Shown here piece after piece: positions 26,035-34,885 of a stretch of 64,000 nt of DNA. Both the position numbers and the translations under genes were made by a program. The notes under the pieces were generated by a model. It did no database searches. It saw nothing but the letters and a program-made list of their open reading frames with translations, and had not been told where the DNA came from. Where the stretch lies: the NCBI RefSeq assembly GCF_033101155.1, contig NZ_JAWMPX010000005.1, positions 150,360 through 214,359 on the forward strand, given 5' to 3'. Numbering within the stretch: the first letter of the stretch is position 1; each line of letters begins with the position of its first letter. The stretch comes from Tropicimonas sp033101155. Lineage in GTDB: Bacteria; Pseudomonadota; Alphaproteobacteria; Rhodobacterales; Rhodobacteraceae.

Positions 26035-26311
26035 CTGACCTATCTTTTCGCGCAGGCCGAGCCAGCACCTGCGTGTGCTGCCGGCAGTGTTTTGACGTCT
26101 TTGGCGATCACGGCGCTAGACTGTACGCACTCCGCGACCGGACATGGCCCCATTCTATAGCGTCATCGGAGGATAACGGACCAGAAAACCGGGGCCATCT
26201 CTCGCGGGAGCGTACTGACTCCCCCTCACATCCCGAAATGCAGAAAACAGCACGGCGGCTTGGCATCATGTGCCTCCAGCTTGCGTGAAAACACGGAATT
26301 GCTGTCGCGCT

Positions 26312-27218
26312 GGGGTGTTGTTGCGCAAATCTGAAACCGACCGAGGATCTTCATACAATGCATTTTCGCTTCAACACGACTTCGTCGGGGATACTCACTC
26401 CAACGCCTCCAGAGCGCTCTGCCGAGATACGCCGAGCCTCGCAGCGCTTCATTTCTGGCCCTGGCTCCAGCGGTTGTTGACTTCCTCGGCTTGGCGTTTC
26501 GGCGGGGTGAAATGATTGCTGCGGCATCACGGTCGGGCCTCCTCATGCATGCAAACATGCACCGCCGGGCAGTGGATGACATTGTGAAATCGGCACATCC
26601 ACTGCCTGGAAGTGGCTTGCCTTGCAAACCATGAGAGGGCCAACGTTGCTGGTGGTGACTTCATCGGCCCGGACTTCCAGAGTTTCCTCGTCAATTCCAA
26701 CGTGGACCTTACGCCAAACACGCAGCTAACGGCCTCCATGCTTGCGCGTGCACCACCCTCCTTCGCCTTCCACCTTGATCCCTGTGCTCTCAATCAAGAG
26801 GTGTAGCGCCCCCTGAGCCCCCCCCGATAGGGAGTGTTCACAGCAAGGATTTTCTGACGGCGACTCAGCGTGCTGAAATCAGGAACGGACCAGTCAAGCC
26901 CTGCGCGTTTCAACAGGCGCGCAGTGACCCCGGTCGTTTGTCGCGGCGCCATGCCAAACAGGACTTTGATCACGAGGCACGCCTGGATGGAAGCAGCGCT
27001 GTCAGTCTGCTGGCGACGACGTTTGCCGGAGGGCGCAGCCTCCCACACCATCGCCGGATCGAACCAGATGGTCCAAGATCTCCGCTGCCTCAGCGCTCGA
27101 TTGTAGCCATGCCAGGTCGTCGTATTGCAGATCGTCTTGTCGAGTAAGCTTATACCCGCCGGCTATCATATTGGATTCCCGCCGCGAATCCTACACGACC
27201 TTTGTGCAACAACACCCC
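26312..27218 (-). mobile_element. Degenerate IS5-family insertion sequence
   Basis: Terminal inverted repeats of 18 bases (26312-26329 and 27201-27218, one mismatch, outer end GGGGTGTTGTTGC) bound a 907-base element. It contains a broken transposase on the minus strand. I cannot identify a convincing target-site duplication. It sits between the flavin oxidoreductase gene and the aldolase gene, at the edge of a zone with several pseudogenes. Confidence 0.8.
26330..27130 (-). pseudogene. IS5-family transposase remnant
   Basis: Pieces of an IS903/IS5-type transposase appear in order. YNRALRQRRSWTIWFDPAM and LDWSVPDFSTLSRRQKILAVNTPYRG (about 27110-26800) come first. A frame-shifted part follows with traces of EETLEVRA and ...VTTSN (about 26790-26640). 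The C-terminal ARNEALRGSAYLGRALWRRW and SRVEAKMHCMK (about 26480-26350) come last. The DDE middle is disrupted by frameshifts and a deletion, so it is inactive. Confidence 0.8.
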
Positions 27219-27258
27219 TGGCAATACCGAAATTACTGTAGCGACTTCCGTGGGAGCT

Positions 27259-27906
27259 TCAGTTTTTCTCGCGCAACCCGTAGCTTTCAATCTTTCTCAG
27301 CACCTCTTCGACCTTGATATTGGGCAGGACCGGCGGCGTGTCGGTGATCTGCAATAGGGTCGCATACATCTTCGCCAAGGCCTCCACCTCGACGGCAAGC
27401 CACATTGCCTGCGCCAGGGTCGTGCCAGTGGTGATCATGCCATGGTGCTGGAGCAGGATTGCCTTGCGGTCTTTCAGGCCAGCTTCGACGTAGTCTGACA
27501 ATTCCTGCGTCCCGTAGGTAGCGTAGGGCACTACCGGAATATCGGTGCCGCCGGCGGTGGCGATCATGTAGTGAACGGCCGGAATGGACTTGTTCAGGAT
27601 CGAGACGATGGCCGAATACATCGCGTGGTTGTGCACCACGGCACCAGCTTCGGGCCGCGCGCGGAGGCTGGCGAGGTGGAAGCGCCACTCGCTCGAGGGC
27701 ACTGCATCGCTCGCATATTCGCCTTCGTCACTGACGAAGACCAGATCCTCGGGCTGCATCTGATCATAGGCAACCCCGGATGGGGTGATCAGCATGCCGC
27801 CAGGCTGACGCACGCTGATATTTCCCGAGGTGCCCTGGTTCAGACCATGCGCGTTCATGTCGTTGCAGGCCTGGATCACGCTTTGGCGCAATGCGGTGTC
27901 GCTCAT
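27259..27906 (-). CDS. Class II aldolase (L-fuculose-phosphate aldolase-like)
   Basis: The 215-residue protein fits the FucA/RhaD/AraD family: GNISVRQPGGMLITPSG, the phosphate loop PSSEWRFH, zinc ligands in VVHNHAMYS and the QHHGMI block. Glu in SSEW fits the catalytic acid. It would cleave a ketose-1-phosphate to DHAP and an aldehyde. GGAGA precedes the ATG. A fuculokinase-like pseudogene lies 1 kb away, so the original pathway was probably fucose- or ribulose-type, but this gene looks intact and may serve the neighbouring catabolic island. Confidence 0.88.
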   Translation of the reverse strand: MSDTALRQSVIQACNDMNAHGLNQGTSGNISVRQPGGMLITPSGVAYDQMQPEDLVFVSDEGEYASDAVPSSEWRFHLASLRARPEAGAVVHNHAMYSAIVSILNKSIPAVHYMIATAGGTDIPVVPYATYGTQELSDYVEAGLKDRKAILLQHHGMITTGTTLAQAMWLAVEVEALAKMYATLLQITDTPPVLPNIKVEEVLRKIESYGLREKN

Positions 27907-28176
27907 TGTCTGTCTCCATGTTCAGGAATCTATGGGCACATACGGCAACGGCTAGAAGCGCCGGGTCTATCATGCCCGTTTATGCCCGATATAGATCAAG
28001 GACACTGCTGTGGCAAGACAGGCGACGGGTGGATTCCTCTGAGGTGGCAATTTGCCCGATCTTGCCAAACATTAGGAAATGATACAGCCTCCCTACGAAA
28101 GACCGTCACGTGAGAGCGAAAATGAGTTCTAGCGCGATCCATCGATGCGCCCGGAACCATCAAGAAATGACCGTAT

Positions 28177-28986
28177 ATGACCGAAAAAGTGAAAAATAGA
28201 CCGAATGAGTCAGGGAGCGCGCAGGTGCTCGTCGGACGCATGCGCGATATCGTCAACAGGGTCGATCATGTTGGCGAACTGTCTGTAGCCGACCTTTCCG
28301 AGCAATTCGGCGTCGCCGTAGAGACGATCCGTCGCGACCTGCGCACGCTTGAGGAGGACGGCTACTTGCGACGCACGCATGGCGGCGCTGCCTCCATCAT
28401 CGAGAACAATCACGGGTCGCTTTCCTTCGGTCGCCGCAAGCTCGAAGAGACAGACTCCAAGCGCGCCATCGCCCGTCAGGCGGTCGCCATGATCCGCCCG
28501 GACACCGTGCTGATGCTCGACCACTCTTCGTCGGCCTGGTACCTCGCGGAGGCGCTCCCCGATATCCCCCTCACGGTAATCACCAACTCGGTGCGCATCG
28601 TCTTTGACCTGGTGAGGAAACCGAACATTCGGGTGATTGGCGTCGGTGGCGAGTATTACGAGAAATACGGCGCGTTCCTCGGCGTGTTGACCCAGAACCA
28701 GGTGCAGGAGTTCCACGCCGATATCTGCTTTTGCTCCTGCGCCGCTTACAGTGAAGACGGCGGGGCCTGGGACAACAGCGAACTGAATGCCGGCGTGAAA
28801 ATCGCGATGGCGCGATCCGCGAAGTCGAACGTTTTGCTGTGCGACACCAGCAAGTTCGACCGCACCGCCTTTGCGCTGACCCACCCCCCCCGGCGGATCG
28901 ACTGCGTCATCACCGAGACCGGAAAGACAGGCAAGTTGCGCGACGATGTCGCCGGCAAGGGAGGGAAGCAGGACGGCCGGAAATGA
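28177..28986 (+). CDS. DeoR/GlpR-family transcriptional regulator
   Basis: The protein of up to 269 residues has an N-terminal DeoR helix-turn-helix (GELSVADLSEQFGVAVETIRRDLRTLEEDGYLRRTHGGA) and a C-terminal DeoR sensor domain that binds phosphosugars (RPDTVLMLDHSSSAWYLAEALPD..ITNSVRI, LCDTSKFDR). The first ATG (28177) has no clear ribosome binding site. A GTG at 28225 with AGGGAG seven bases upstream is a good alternative. It is divergent from the aldolase gene, with a 270-base promoter region between, and presumably controls it. Confidence 0.9.
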   Translation: MTEKVKNRPNESGSAQVLVGRMRDIVNRVDHVGELSVADLSEQFGVAVETIRRDLRTLEEDGYLRRTHGGAASIIENNHGSLSFGRRKLEETDSKRAIARQAVAMIRPDTVLMLDHSSSAWYLAEALPDIPLTVITNSVRIVFDLVRKPNIRVIGVGGEYYEKYGAFLGVLTQNQVQEFHADICFCSCAAYSEDGGAWDNSELNAGVKIAMARSAKSNVLLCDTSKFDRTAFALTHPPRRIDCVITETGKTGKLRDDVAGKGGKQDGRK

Positions 28987-30034
28987 TGTGACTCCGAAGC
29001 GGGACGCGGGGATCTGGCGGTGGTGCTCGATTGCGGCAGCACCAACCAGCGGGCGATCGCGGTCAACTCAAAGCGCGTGGTCGTTGCGCGGGCCGGCCCA
29101 TCTATCCGGTGATCTCGCGGAAATGCACGCGCACCCTCGAGTCGATGGCCCATATGGGGCGCTTCATCGACCCCGACAGGGTGGTTCAGATCAGCGGCGT
29201 GGGGCATTTTTCCTTCAATTCGCTGAACAAGTTCATCTGGTTTCGTGAGAACCACCCGGAACTGATCGACAGAGCCCGGCGCTTCGTGTTTGTCTCTTCG
29301 CTGATCGCCCACCGCCTGACCGGGCACTTTGCGCTGGATGCGACATTGGTGGGGACACCCAGTTTGCGGTTTTTGGCGCAGGCGCCACCGAGGCCGGGCC
29401 GGTTCTGTCGTCCGGCACCTGGGAGATTCTGATGGCGCAGACCAACGGGATCACGCTGCCCGACACCGCAAATCTCGCAGACGCCTTTACCTGCGAATGG
29501 AGCATCCACCGAGGCAAGTTCAACCCGGGCTACCAGTAAATCGCTTCAGAGGTGATCGAATGGGTCGGGCGCGTGATGTTTTCCGAACTCAAGGGAGCGG
29601 CGCGCTACGAAGCGATGATCGCAGAGGCAGAGGCGGCGCCGGAGGATTGCCACGGTCTCTTTCTTGATCCGGATTTGCTGATCAAGAAGGGAGCGATGAA
29701 CGGCCTGTCGCTGGACGTGGATCGCGGCACGATCTATCGCGCCGCACTCACAGGTTTGGTGCGCAGGCTGAAAACCGGGCTGGCGACGCTCGAAACGGCC
29801 GGCAACTTTCATGCCGAGGAACTGACCCTGGTTGGCGGCGGGACACGCAACCAGTTCTGGACTCAATTGAAAGCCAATGCGTTGGGCATCCCGGTGCGGA
29901 CCCTTGACGAACCCGAAGTCACAGTGTTGGGCGCTGCCATGGTGGCATTTTGGGGAGTGGGTCTGTTTGGCTCCCCTGAAGAAGCGCGCCAGCACTTTAA
30001 CCTGCCAAGCCAGGTCACCTTCCCGGCGGGGTAG
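28987..30034 (+). pseudogene. FGGY sugar kinase remnant (L-fuculokinase-like)
   Basis: Kinase pieces lie in successive frames: LAVVLDCGSTNQRAIAVN (about 29011), MAHMGRFIDPDRVVQISGVGHF...SLIAHRLTGHFALDA (29140-29345), FAVFGAGATEAGPVLSSGTWEIL (about 29364-29430) and, after an in-frame TAA at 29537, an open C-terminal part to 30034 containing LTLVGGGTRNQFWTQLKANALG. Against an FGGY kinase of about 480 residues, at least two internal segments are missing and there are two or more frameshifts. It begins right after the deoR-type gene, as a former operon member would. Confidence 0.85.
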
Positions 30035-30253
30035 TCGCGCCTCGCGGGCGGGCTGGTTAACAGGCCTGAAGGCTCGCGTTCGCGGGAAATCGGCCGCCCG
30101 AAACTGGAGATTGCTCTGTGGGCGACAGGATCAAAAAGGGTGTGATTGCTTCATTTGCTCGCTGAGACAAACGGAAGGAGCCCTTGGCGATGGCCGGCCG
30201 GCTTCGCGCCCCACAAGAATTTCGGCCGATACAGCGCAAGGTTCCGGCACGGG

Positions 30254-31042
30254 CTACCCCAGATCGCCGGTCACATTGTGAAGGATTTCGCGCGGGCGCA
30301 GCAACTCGGTTTTGATCTTGATGACCTGCGGATCCATCTTCTTTTTGTCAATTAAACCAAAATCTTCCGCGATCATTCCCTGTGTGTTCTGTCGAACCAT
30401 GTGCATCGGAAATTTCAGGGCTGCCGCAAGTGGGTGATAATCCCAACACCCAATGACGCTATTCGCGAATGCGGCATCGGGAAACTGGACCAAATGCTCC
30501 ATGATGCCCACGAGGATCGTTTGCGAATTGATGAAAATCAGGGAGGGGACCCCCCCGGCCCCCTTCAGCACTGTCTGTATGGCCCGGTAACCTACGTCCG
30601 GCGTATAGCCACAGGCAATGATCTGATCCGGCTTGCAAGGATGCCCGGACAATGTCAACGCATGGCGAAAGGCGCCGATACGCTTTGTTGTCGCGTCGTG
30701 GAACATGTCGCCGCCGATAAAGTAGGCGCGTTCACGCGGCGTGGGACCGTCAACATTTGCCCCCCCCTGCAAGAAGAGCGCTCATCAACTCAAGAGCGCC
30801 GCCGAAGTTATCGGAAGCGACAGATGGCGCTTTTTGCCCTGGCAAGTCGAGAAAGATATGCGGCACGTCAACGGCGTTGCAGATATCCGAAATCGGCTCG
30901 GCTTCACGCACGCCCGCCACAAACGGGAATTCTATTGCATATGCGATCAATGAACGCGCAATGCGTTGCTCTTCTTCAGGGTCACGCAAGCCGCTGGGGA
31001 GCCTGATCAGACTGGTCCGGTCAGCGCCAATTCACGGCTGAT
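30254..31042 (-). pseudogene. LacI-type regulator remnant, HTH lost and frame-shifted
   Basis: Two frames join to a periplasmic-binding-like sensor domain. The upstream piece (about 31042-30750) reads IRLPSGLRDPEEEQRIARSLIAY...DVPHIFLDLPGQKAPSVASDNFGGA. The downstream piece (30772-30254) reads RAYFIGGDMFHDATTKRIGAF...VIGCWDYHPLAAALKFPMHMVRQNTQGM. The N-terminal DNA-binding domain is absent and a stop lies upstream of the first piece. Loss of this regulator fits general decay of the fucose-like locus. Confidence 0.7.
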
Positions 31043-31055
31043 CCAGATCCTGCGG

Positions 31056-31079
31056 GCCTGACCCGTTCTCGGGTCAGGC
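31056..31079 (-). terminator. Hairpin at the end of the YcaO/TfuA operon
   Basis: A perfect 10-bp stem (31056-31065 with 31070-31079) closes a four-base loop, 32 bases after the last stop of the operon. There is no T-tract on the minus side, so termination may be partial or Rho-assisted. Confidence 0.55.
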
Positions 31080-31111
31080 AAAAGGAGAACCGCCCTCCCG
31101 GTCACACCGCA

Positions 31112-31696
31112 TCAGCTCAGTTTGCCGCCCCGATGCGCCATCTGCATATGCGCCGAATAGGACTGCACAGAGCGGTTTCCGGGCTGGTTTGCGTCGAGCA
31201 CGAGGGATTTGAGATCGCCCGTCTCGACCTCGACGGAGACCGTCTGCTGGTGCTTCGACATGTGCCACACATAGAGCTTTCCGATCATGTCGCCCGCCGC
31301 ACCCGAGGACCCAACCTCCTGATAAGGCTTGCCTTCGCCCTTGACGATCATGATCCGTGGCTTGGTCAGGCGATAGCTATGACCCTCGTATCCGTAGGCA
31401 TAGATCAGGGCGACGGTCGGACAGTTCGCTTCGGGCTTCTCGCCGGATGCAAACTGGGTTTCGTCGCGTAGGGCGACCAGCCTGAGCTTTTGCAGGAGAT
31501 CCGAATGCAACTGCATCTCGCCAACCATGAGCGCCTCGAGGTAGGTCTTCATCTTGCTCATGGCATCGGGACTGGAATCCGCGCTCAGGTCCGGCTTTTC
31601 CTCCGGAGCCGGCGTCAGATGCGACCCGATGAGAATGACTTCCGATGGATCATAGAGACCGTCCGGAATGAGCGGCAAAAATTCATTAACGTCCAT
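31112..31696 (-). CDS. Unknown protein, last gene of the YcaO/TfuA operon
   Basis: The 194-residue soluble protein has no signal or membrane segment. The N-terminal 40 residues (DEFLPLIPDGLYDP-like, then a PAPEEKPDLSADSSPDA linker) look flexible. The rest has a helix pair (about 46-75) and a beta-rich part with Y-A-Y-G-Y and RIMIVKGEGKPYQEVG. I do not recognise the family. It begins 17 bases after the metalloprotease gene, behind an AAGGGAAA site, and is co-transcribed. It could be a substrate, immunity or scaffold protein for the modification system; none of these is shown. Confidence 0.75.
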   Translation of the reverse strand: MDVNEFLPLIPDGLYDPSEVILIGSHLTPAPEEKPDLSADSSPDAMSKMKTYLEALMVGEMQLHSDLLQKLRLVALRDETQFASGEKPEANCPTVALIYAYGYEGHSYRLTKPRIMIVKGEGKPYQEVGSSGAAGDMIGKLYVWHMSKHQQTVSVEVETGDLKSLVLDANQPGNRSVQSYSAHMQMAHRGGKLS

Positions 31697-31713
31697 GTGC
31701 GTTTCCCTTTCGC

Positions 31714-32946
31714 TTAGAACCAGATGGCCGCGCGTGACCGGTCGCGGCCGAGCGCGTGAATATCGTAGGACGTCAGGATCTCGCGCCAGGCGAGACTCTC
31801 AAGCAACGTATCGGCAATGCCGCCCTCGCCCGCCTCCTGAAGCGCCTCGCAGAGCGCGTAGGCGGCGTTCGCATATGTCAGGCTCTCATTGTCGAGCCGT
31901 GCCCAGGATCGGGCCATCGCCCGCGCCACGTGATCGCGCGCCTCGGCGAGCGCCGCCTTGAGCTGGAAATGCTTGTGTTCGTAATCGGCGCGGAAGGCGC
32001 GGGCGTAACGCTCTTCGAGATCGGCCCCCATGCCGCGGGCATCCGGGATAGACCCGGGCGGAAGATCCACGAGCCCCTCGCTGACGGCAATGTCGTGATA
32101 GGTCTGCACGATGGTGTCAAAGATACCGCCGGTGAAGGGGCGGGACCTGTCATGCACCTCCTGTCCAACGTCGGACATCTTGCGGGCATTGCCGGCGATC
32201 CGGATCTGGCGCTCATCGGCCAGTTCGGCCACCCGGTTGAGCTCGTTCATCGCCAGCAGGTTGCCGGAGCCGCGCCGGAGAAGCCGGTCCATCGCGGTGT
32301 CGAAATGCAGCATCCCCGTGAGCGAGCAGAAATCGGCGACCACTTCGTGATAGGCATGAAGGTCCGGGCCGGGCGGAATGTCGGTCGGCGGCAGGCCGAT
32401 CTCGAAAAACAGGATCGAATGGCCGATCTCATGCGCGATGACGTCGAAATTGAGCGCATAGGGGTGGCGGCTGCCATCGGGGTTTCGCTCGAAACCGAAT
32501 TCCAGCATGCCATATCCGGATTGCGCATTGTCCCAGTCGATCAGCGGGATGATCTCCAGCCGCTCGTAGGTGTCGGTGAAATGCCAGGACAGCCTGTGCC
32601 CGAGATAGCTTTCCCAGATATCGAGAACCCGCGCCACGCAGCCAAAGACATGAACGCCCGGAAAGGCGGGATCCGATGGATCGACATGATCGAAATGCCC
32701 GTCAGGCGACGGGTCTACCCGGGGCGCGGCCGGCCCCGAATAGGGCGGCAGATAGGGGTATTGGTAAGGAGCCTTGGGGGCGTTGGGGGCGACCACATAC
32801 ATCCGGTCATTGGCGGGGCCGGCCAGAATCGAACCTTGCGGATCGGAAATCCACACCAGTTCCGGCTTGTCATAACCCGGCGTATGGGGCGCTTGCGGAT
32901 AAAGCAGAAAGCGCGTGCCACCGGATGGTTCGCTGGTCTCCACCAT
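31714..32946 (-). CDS. Zinc metalloprotease-like protein (HEXXH, gluzincin-type)
   Basis: The 410-residue protein has HEIGH at 172-176 and, 25 residues on, HEVVADF with Glu201. This is the thermolysin-type arrangement of two His ligands, catalytic Glu173 and a Glu ligand. No signal peptide is visible, so it is probably cytoplasmic. The C-terminal 200 residues are helical. In an operon with YcaO and TfuA it could be the protease that trims a modified peptide, which is inference from context. A strong GGGGGGA site precedes the ATG, and a Crp-like box and a 14-base inverted repeat lie upstream. Confidence 0.8.
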   Translation of the reverse strand: MVETSEPSGGTRFLLYPQAPHTPGYDKPELVWISDPQGSILAGPANDRMYVVAPNAPKAPYQYPYLPPYSGPAAPRVDPSPDGHFDHVDPSDPAFPGVHVFGCVARVLDIWESYLGHRLSWHFTDTYERLEIIPLIDWDNAQSGYGMLEFGFERNPDGSRHPYALNFDVIAHEIGHSILFFEIGLPPTDIPPGPDLHAYHEVVADFCSLTGMLHFDTAMDRLLRRGSGNLLAMNELNRVAELADERQIRIAGNARKMSDVGQEVHDRSRPFTGGIFDTIVQTYHDIAVSEGLVDLPPGSIPDARGMGADLEERYARAFRADYEHKHFQLKAALAEARDHVARAMARSWARLDNESLTYANAAYALCEALQEAGEGGIADTLLESLAWREILTSYDIHALGRDRSRAAIWF

Positions 32947-32962
32947 GTTTCCCCCCGAGGCC

Positions 32963-32976
32963 AGGTAAAGTTACCT
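32963..32976. promoter_or_regulatory. Inverted repeat upstream of the metalloprotease gene
   Basis: AGGTAA-N2-TTACCT is a perfect 6-bp-arm inverted repeat 17 bases before the metalloprotease ATG. It is placed where a repressor could block an internal promoter of the operon. Confidence 0.4.
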
Positions 32977-33014
32977 TTCGTCAATGACATCAACCATATC
33001 GACAAGAACGCTTC

Positions 33015-33030
33015 TGTGAAGGTGTTAACA
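33015..33030 (-). promoter_or_regulatory. Crp-like box, one mismatch, before the metalloprotease gene
   Basis: TGTGA-N6-TAACA differs by one base from the Crp consensus TGTGA-N6-TCACA and is centred about 76 bases upstream of the metalloprotease start. A perfect box occurs at 38629 beside the local crp-type gene. Confidence 0.45.
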
Positions 33031-33050
33031 CTCTGCAGGCGGAAATTGTT

Positions 33051-33755
33051 TTACGGCCCGTCGGGCAACCTCAGGTTGCTATCCTGAAGGTCGTCGAGCC
33101 AGGCATGCACGAGCGGTGGGGGCTCGCATGCGACCCGGGGCCACGCATCGCTGGCCTGGTGACGCGCCAGAAGCTGCAGGAGCGCGCGCGCATCCCTGGA
33201 TTTCTGATCCACCCGCGAGGCGACGAAGTCTTCTGGCAACTTGCGTTGCGGGAAGGGTTGGCGGGCGATCCGAAGCGTCTCGGCCATGGCGGTCTCCCCG
33301 CTGCACAGGCCGCGTCTCGCTGCGGTGGACAGACTTCGGCGGATATCGACAAGGGCATCGGAAAGCGGCTTGGATCCGAGCGCCGCCGGCGCGTGGGTCA
33401 CCGCCACGGCATCATCGGCCAGCAAGGGGAAGCGCCGATACCACCGATAGATGAGTCCGACGCCGATCATCCCCTGCGGAGCGAGTTCCGCGGCCCGCAG
33501 CGCCCCCATGCTCGCCGCTCCGAAGACCGGAATGCCCCGCGACATCGCCCAGAGGATCTCGCGGTGGCGAACGGTGGGGGCGTCGCGGAATATCCCGTCG
33601 ATCAGACCGATCGCCGGGGGGCGCGCAGAACAGGCGCGGAAAATGTCGCCCTGACCGGCCGGGGGACGAAAATCGGCCCGCAGGATCTGACCGGCATCCG
33701 CGCGCGACAGGCTCGGCCCGAGAAAGACGACGGGACATGCAGGGCTCAAACTCAT
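33051..33755 (-). CDS. TfuA-like protein
   Basis: The 234-residue protein has the TfuA core: VVFLGPSLS at the N-terminus, IGLIDGIFRDAPTVRHREILWAMSRGIPVFGAASMGALRAAEL and a DDAVAVTHAP block. TfuA proteins accompany a subset of YcaO enzymes and are needed for peptide-backbone thioamidation in the best studied cases (methyl-coenzyme M reductase of methanogens). They are thought to deliver sulfur. Its ATG overlaps the ycaO stop (ATGA), so the two are made together. A 104-base gap follows before the metalloprotease gene. Confidence 0.88.
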   Translation of the reverse strand: MSLSPACPVVFLGPSLSRADAGQILRADFRPPAGQGDIFRACSARPPAIGLIDGIFRDAPTVRHREILWAMSRGIPVFGAASMGALRAAELAPQGMIGVGLIYRWYRRFPLLADDAVAVTHAPAALGSKPLSDALVDIRRSLSTAARRGLCSGETAMAETLRIARQPFPQRKLPEDFVASRVDQKSRDARALLQLLARHQASDAWPRVACEPPPLVHAWLDDLQDSNLRLPDGP

Positions 33756-34885
33756 GCCACGGCGCCCCGGAGGGGATCGGCAAGGAGATCCGGCGCGATG
33801 ACACGCACGATGGCCAGTGGAATCCCCGCGTCCCAACGCAGCGGCACGGCGAGAACCGGACCACGCCCCGCTGCCAGGCTGCGCAGTGTCGGATTGGGCG
33901 CTTTGGGAGATGCGGCGGCAAGCGCGGGTCCCGGCGCGTGGCGCGCCCATTCCGCATCGAGCAATTCGGCCGGCACGTTGTGGCGATAGGCGCGTTGCGT
34001 GATGTCCTCCCGTGCGCCAGAGATCACCGCAAGCCGCGCCTGCACGGCCTCCGACAGCGCCGCGTCCATGGCGGCGGACACGGACGGGCGGCAGCCATAC
34101 CCTGCAGCAGGCAACGGAAGGGCGCTAGCGCCTGGCGGCTCCATGACCGACGCAGCGACCGAAACAACATCGTCCCTGCGCGACATGTCGTGAAACAGGA
34201 CGCGCATCCCGCGCTCTTCCAACCGGGTCAGCAGCGCGCCAAACCGGGCATCACCGCGATCCGGCGCGACCCGCCTCCACCTGCCTCCCGCCTCCGCCCG
34301 GACGCGGGCATCCGCTTCGATACATTCGAGAAGCCCGTGCATCATGGCCGCAGCGAAGTTCGTTCCGGCGCCAAGGCCAATGGACTGGCGCAGGATCGGT
34401 GCGGCCTCGGCTTCCGCCCCTCGGGAAAAGTCGGTCGACAGGAGATCCTGCGGAACGGCGCCCGGCGCATCCCGTCCTATATCCCAGGCCGCGACGAAAG
34501 CACTCCCTGCGTCTGGCCAGTATCCGGTAGGCGCGAGCACGGACCAGTCGATGCGATCGCACGGACCTGCCACAGGAAGGCGCGCCACATCTTCCCCCGC
34601 CGCCATTTCAAGGCATTCCAGAACCGCGCCGACCGCGGCTCCCTCAAGGCTCGACGCCTTTCCCTGCGTCACCGCATTCGAGCGGGCCTCGGGACGCACG
34701 GCCTGCGCGACCGGAAAGCCGACATGGTCGAGACCGGTGATATCCGCGACACGGCTGATGCCGAAATCCCGGAGCCGGGGCCGCAATCGCTGCCAGAACG
34801 CGCCAGCATCGAGAGAGCGCTCGGGCGCCGCATCAATCGCCGCGGACAGGAACTCCGCCGGTGGCGGCTCAGCGCTCCAGCGCAT
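33752..34885 (-). CDS. YcaO-family ATP-dependent cyclodehydratase/thioamide synthase
   Basis: The 377-residue protein shows the YcaO pattern: GLDHVGFPVAQAVRP, then SNAVTQGKASSLEGAAVGAVLECLE (about 69-93, with the Lys and Glu residues expected at the ATP/Mg site). A MMHGLLECIEADA helix and SGAREDITQR near 283 follow. YcaO enzymes activate a peptide amide with ATP to form azolines or, with TfuA, thioamides. The C-terminus lacks the Pro-rich tail of azoline-forming YcaOs. The ATG lies inside the end of the cyclase gene (17-base overlap). No E1-like or flavin dehydrogenase partner is present, which favours the TfuA class. Confidence 0.9.
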   Translation of the reverse strand: MRWSAEPPPAEFLSAAIDAAPERSLDAGAFWQRLRPRLRDFGISRVADITGLDHVGFPVAQAVRPEARSNAVTQGKASSLEGAAVGAVLECLEMAAGEDVARLPVAGPCDRIDWSVLAPTGYWPDAGSAFVAAWDIGRDAPGAVPQDLLSTDFSRGAEAEAAPILRQSIGLGAGTNFAAAMMHGLLECIEADARVRAEAGGRWRRVAPDRGDARFGALLTRLEERGMRVLFHDMSRRDDVVSVAASVMEPPGASALPLPAAGYGCRPSVSAAMDAALSEAVQARLAVISGAREDITQRAYRHNVPAELLDAEWARHAPGPALAAASPKAPNPTLRSLAAGRGPVLAVPLRWDAGIPLAIVRVIAPDLLADPLRGAVA

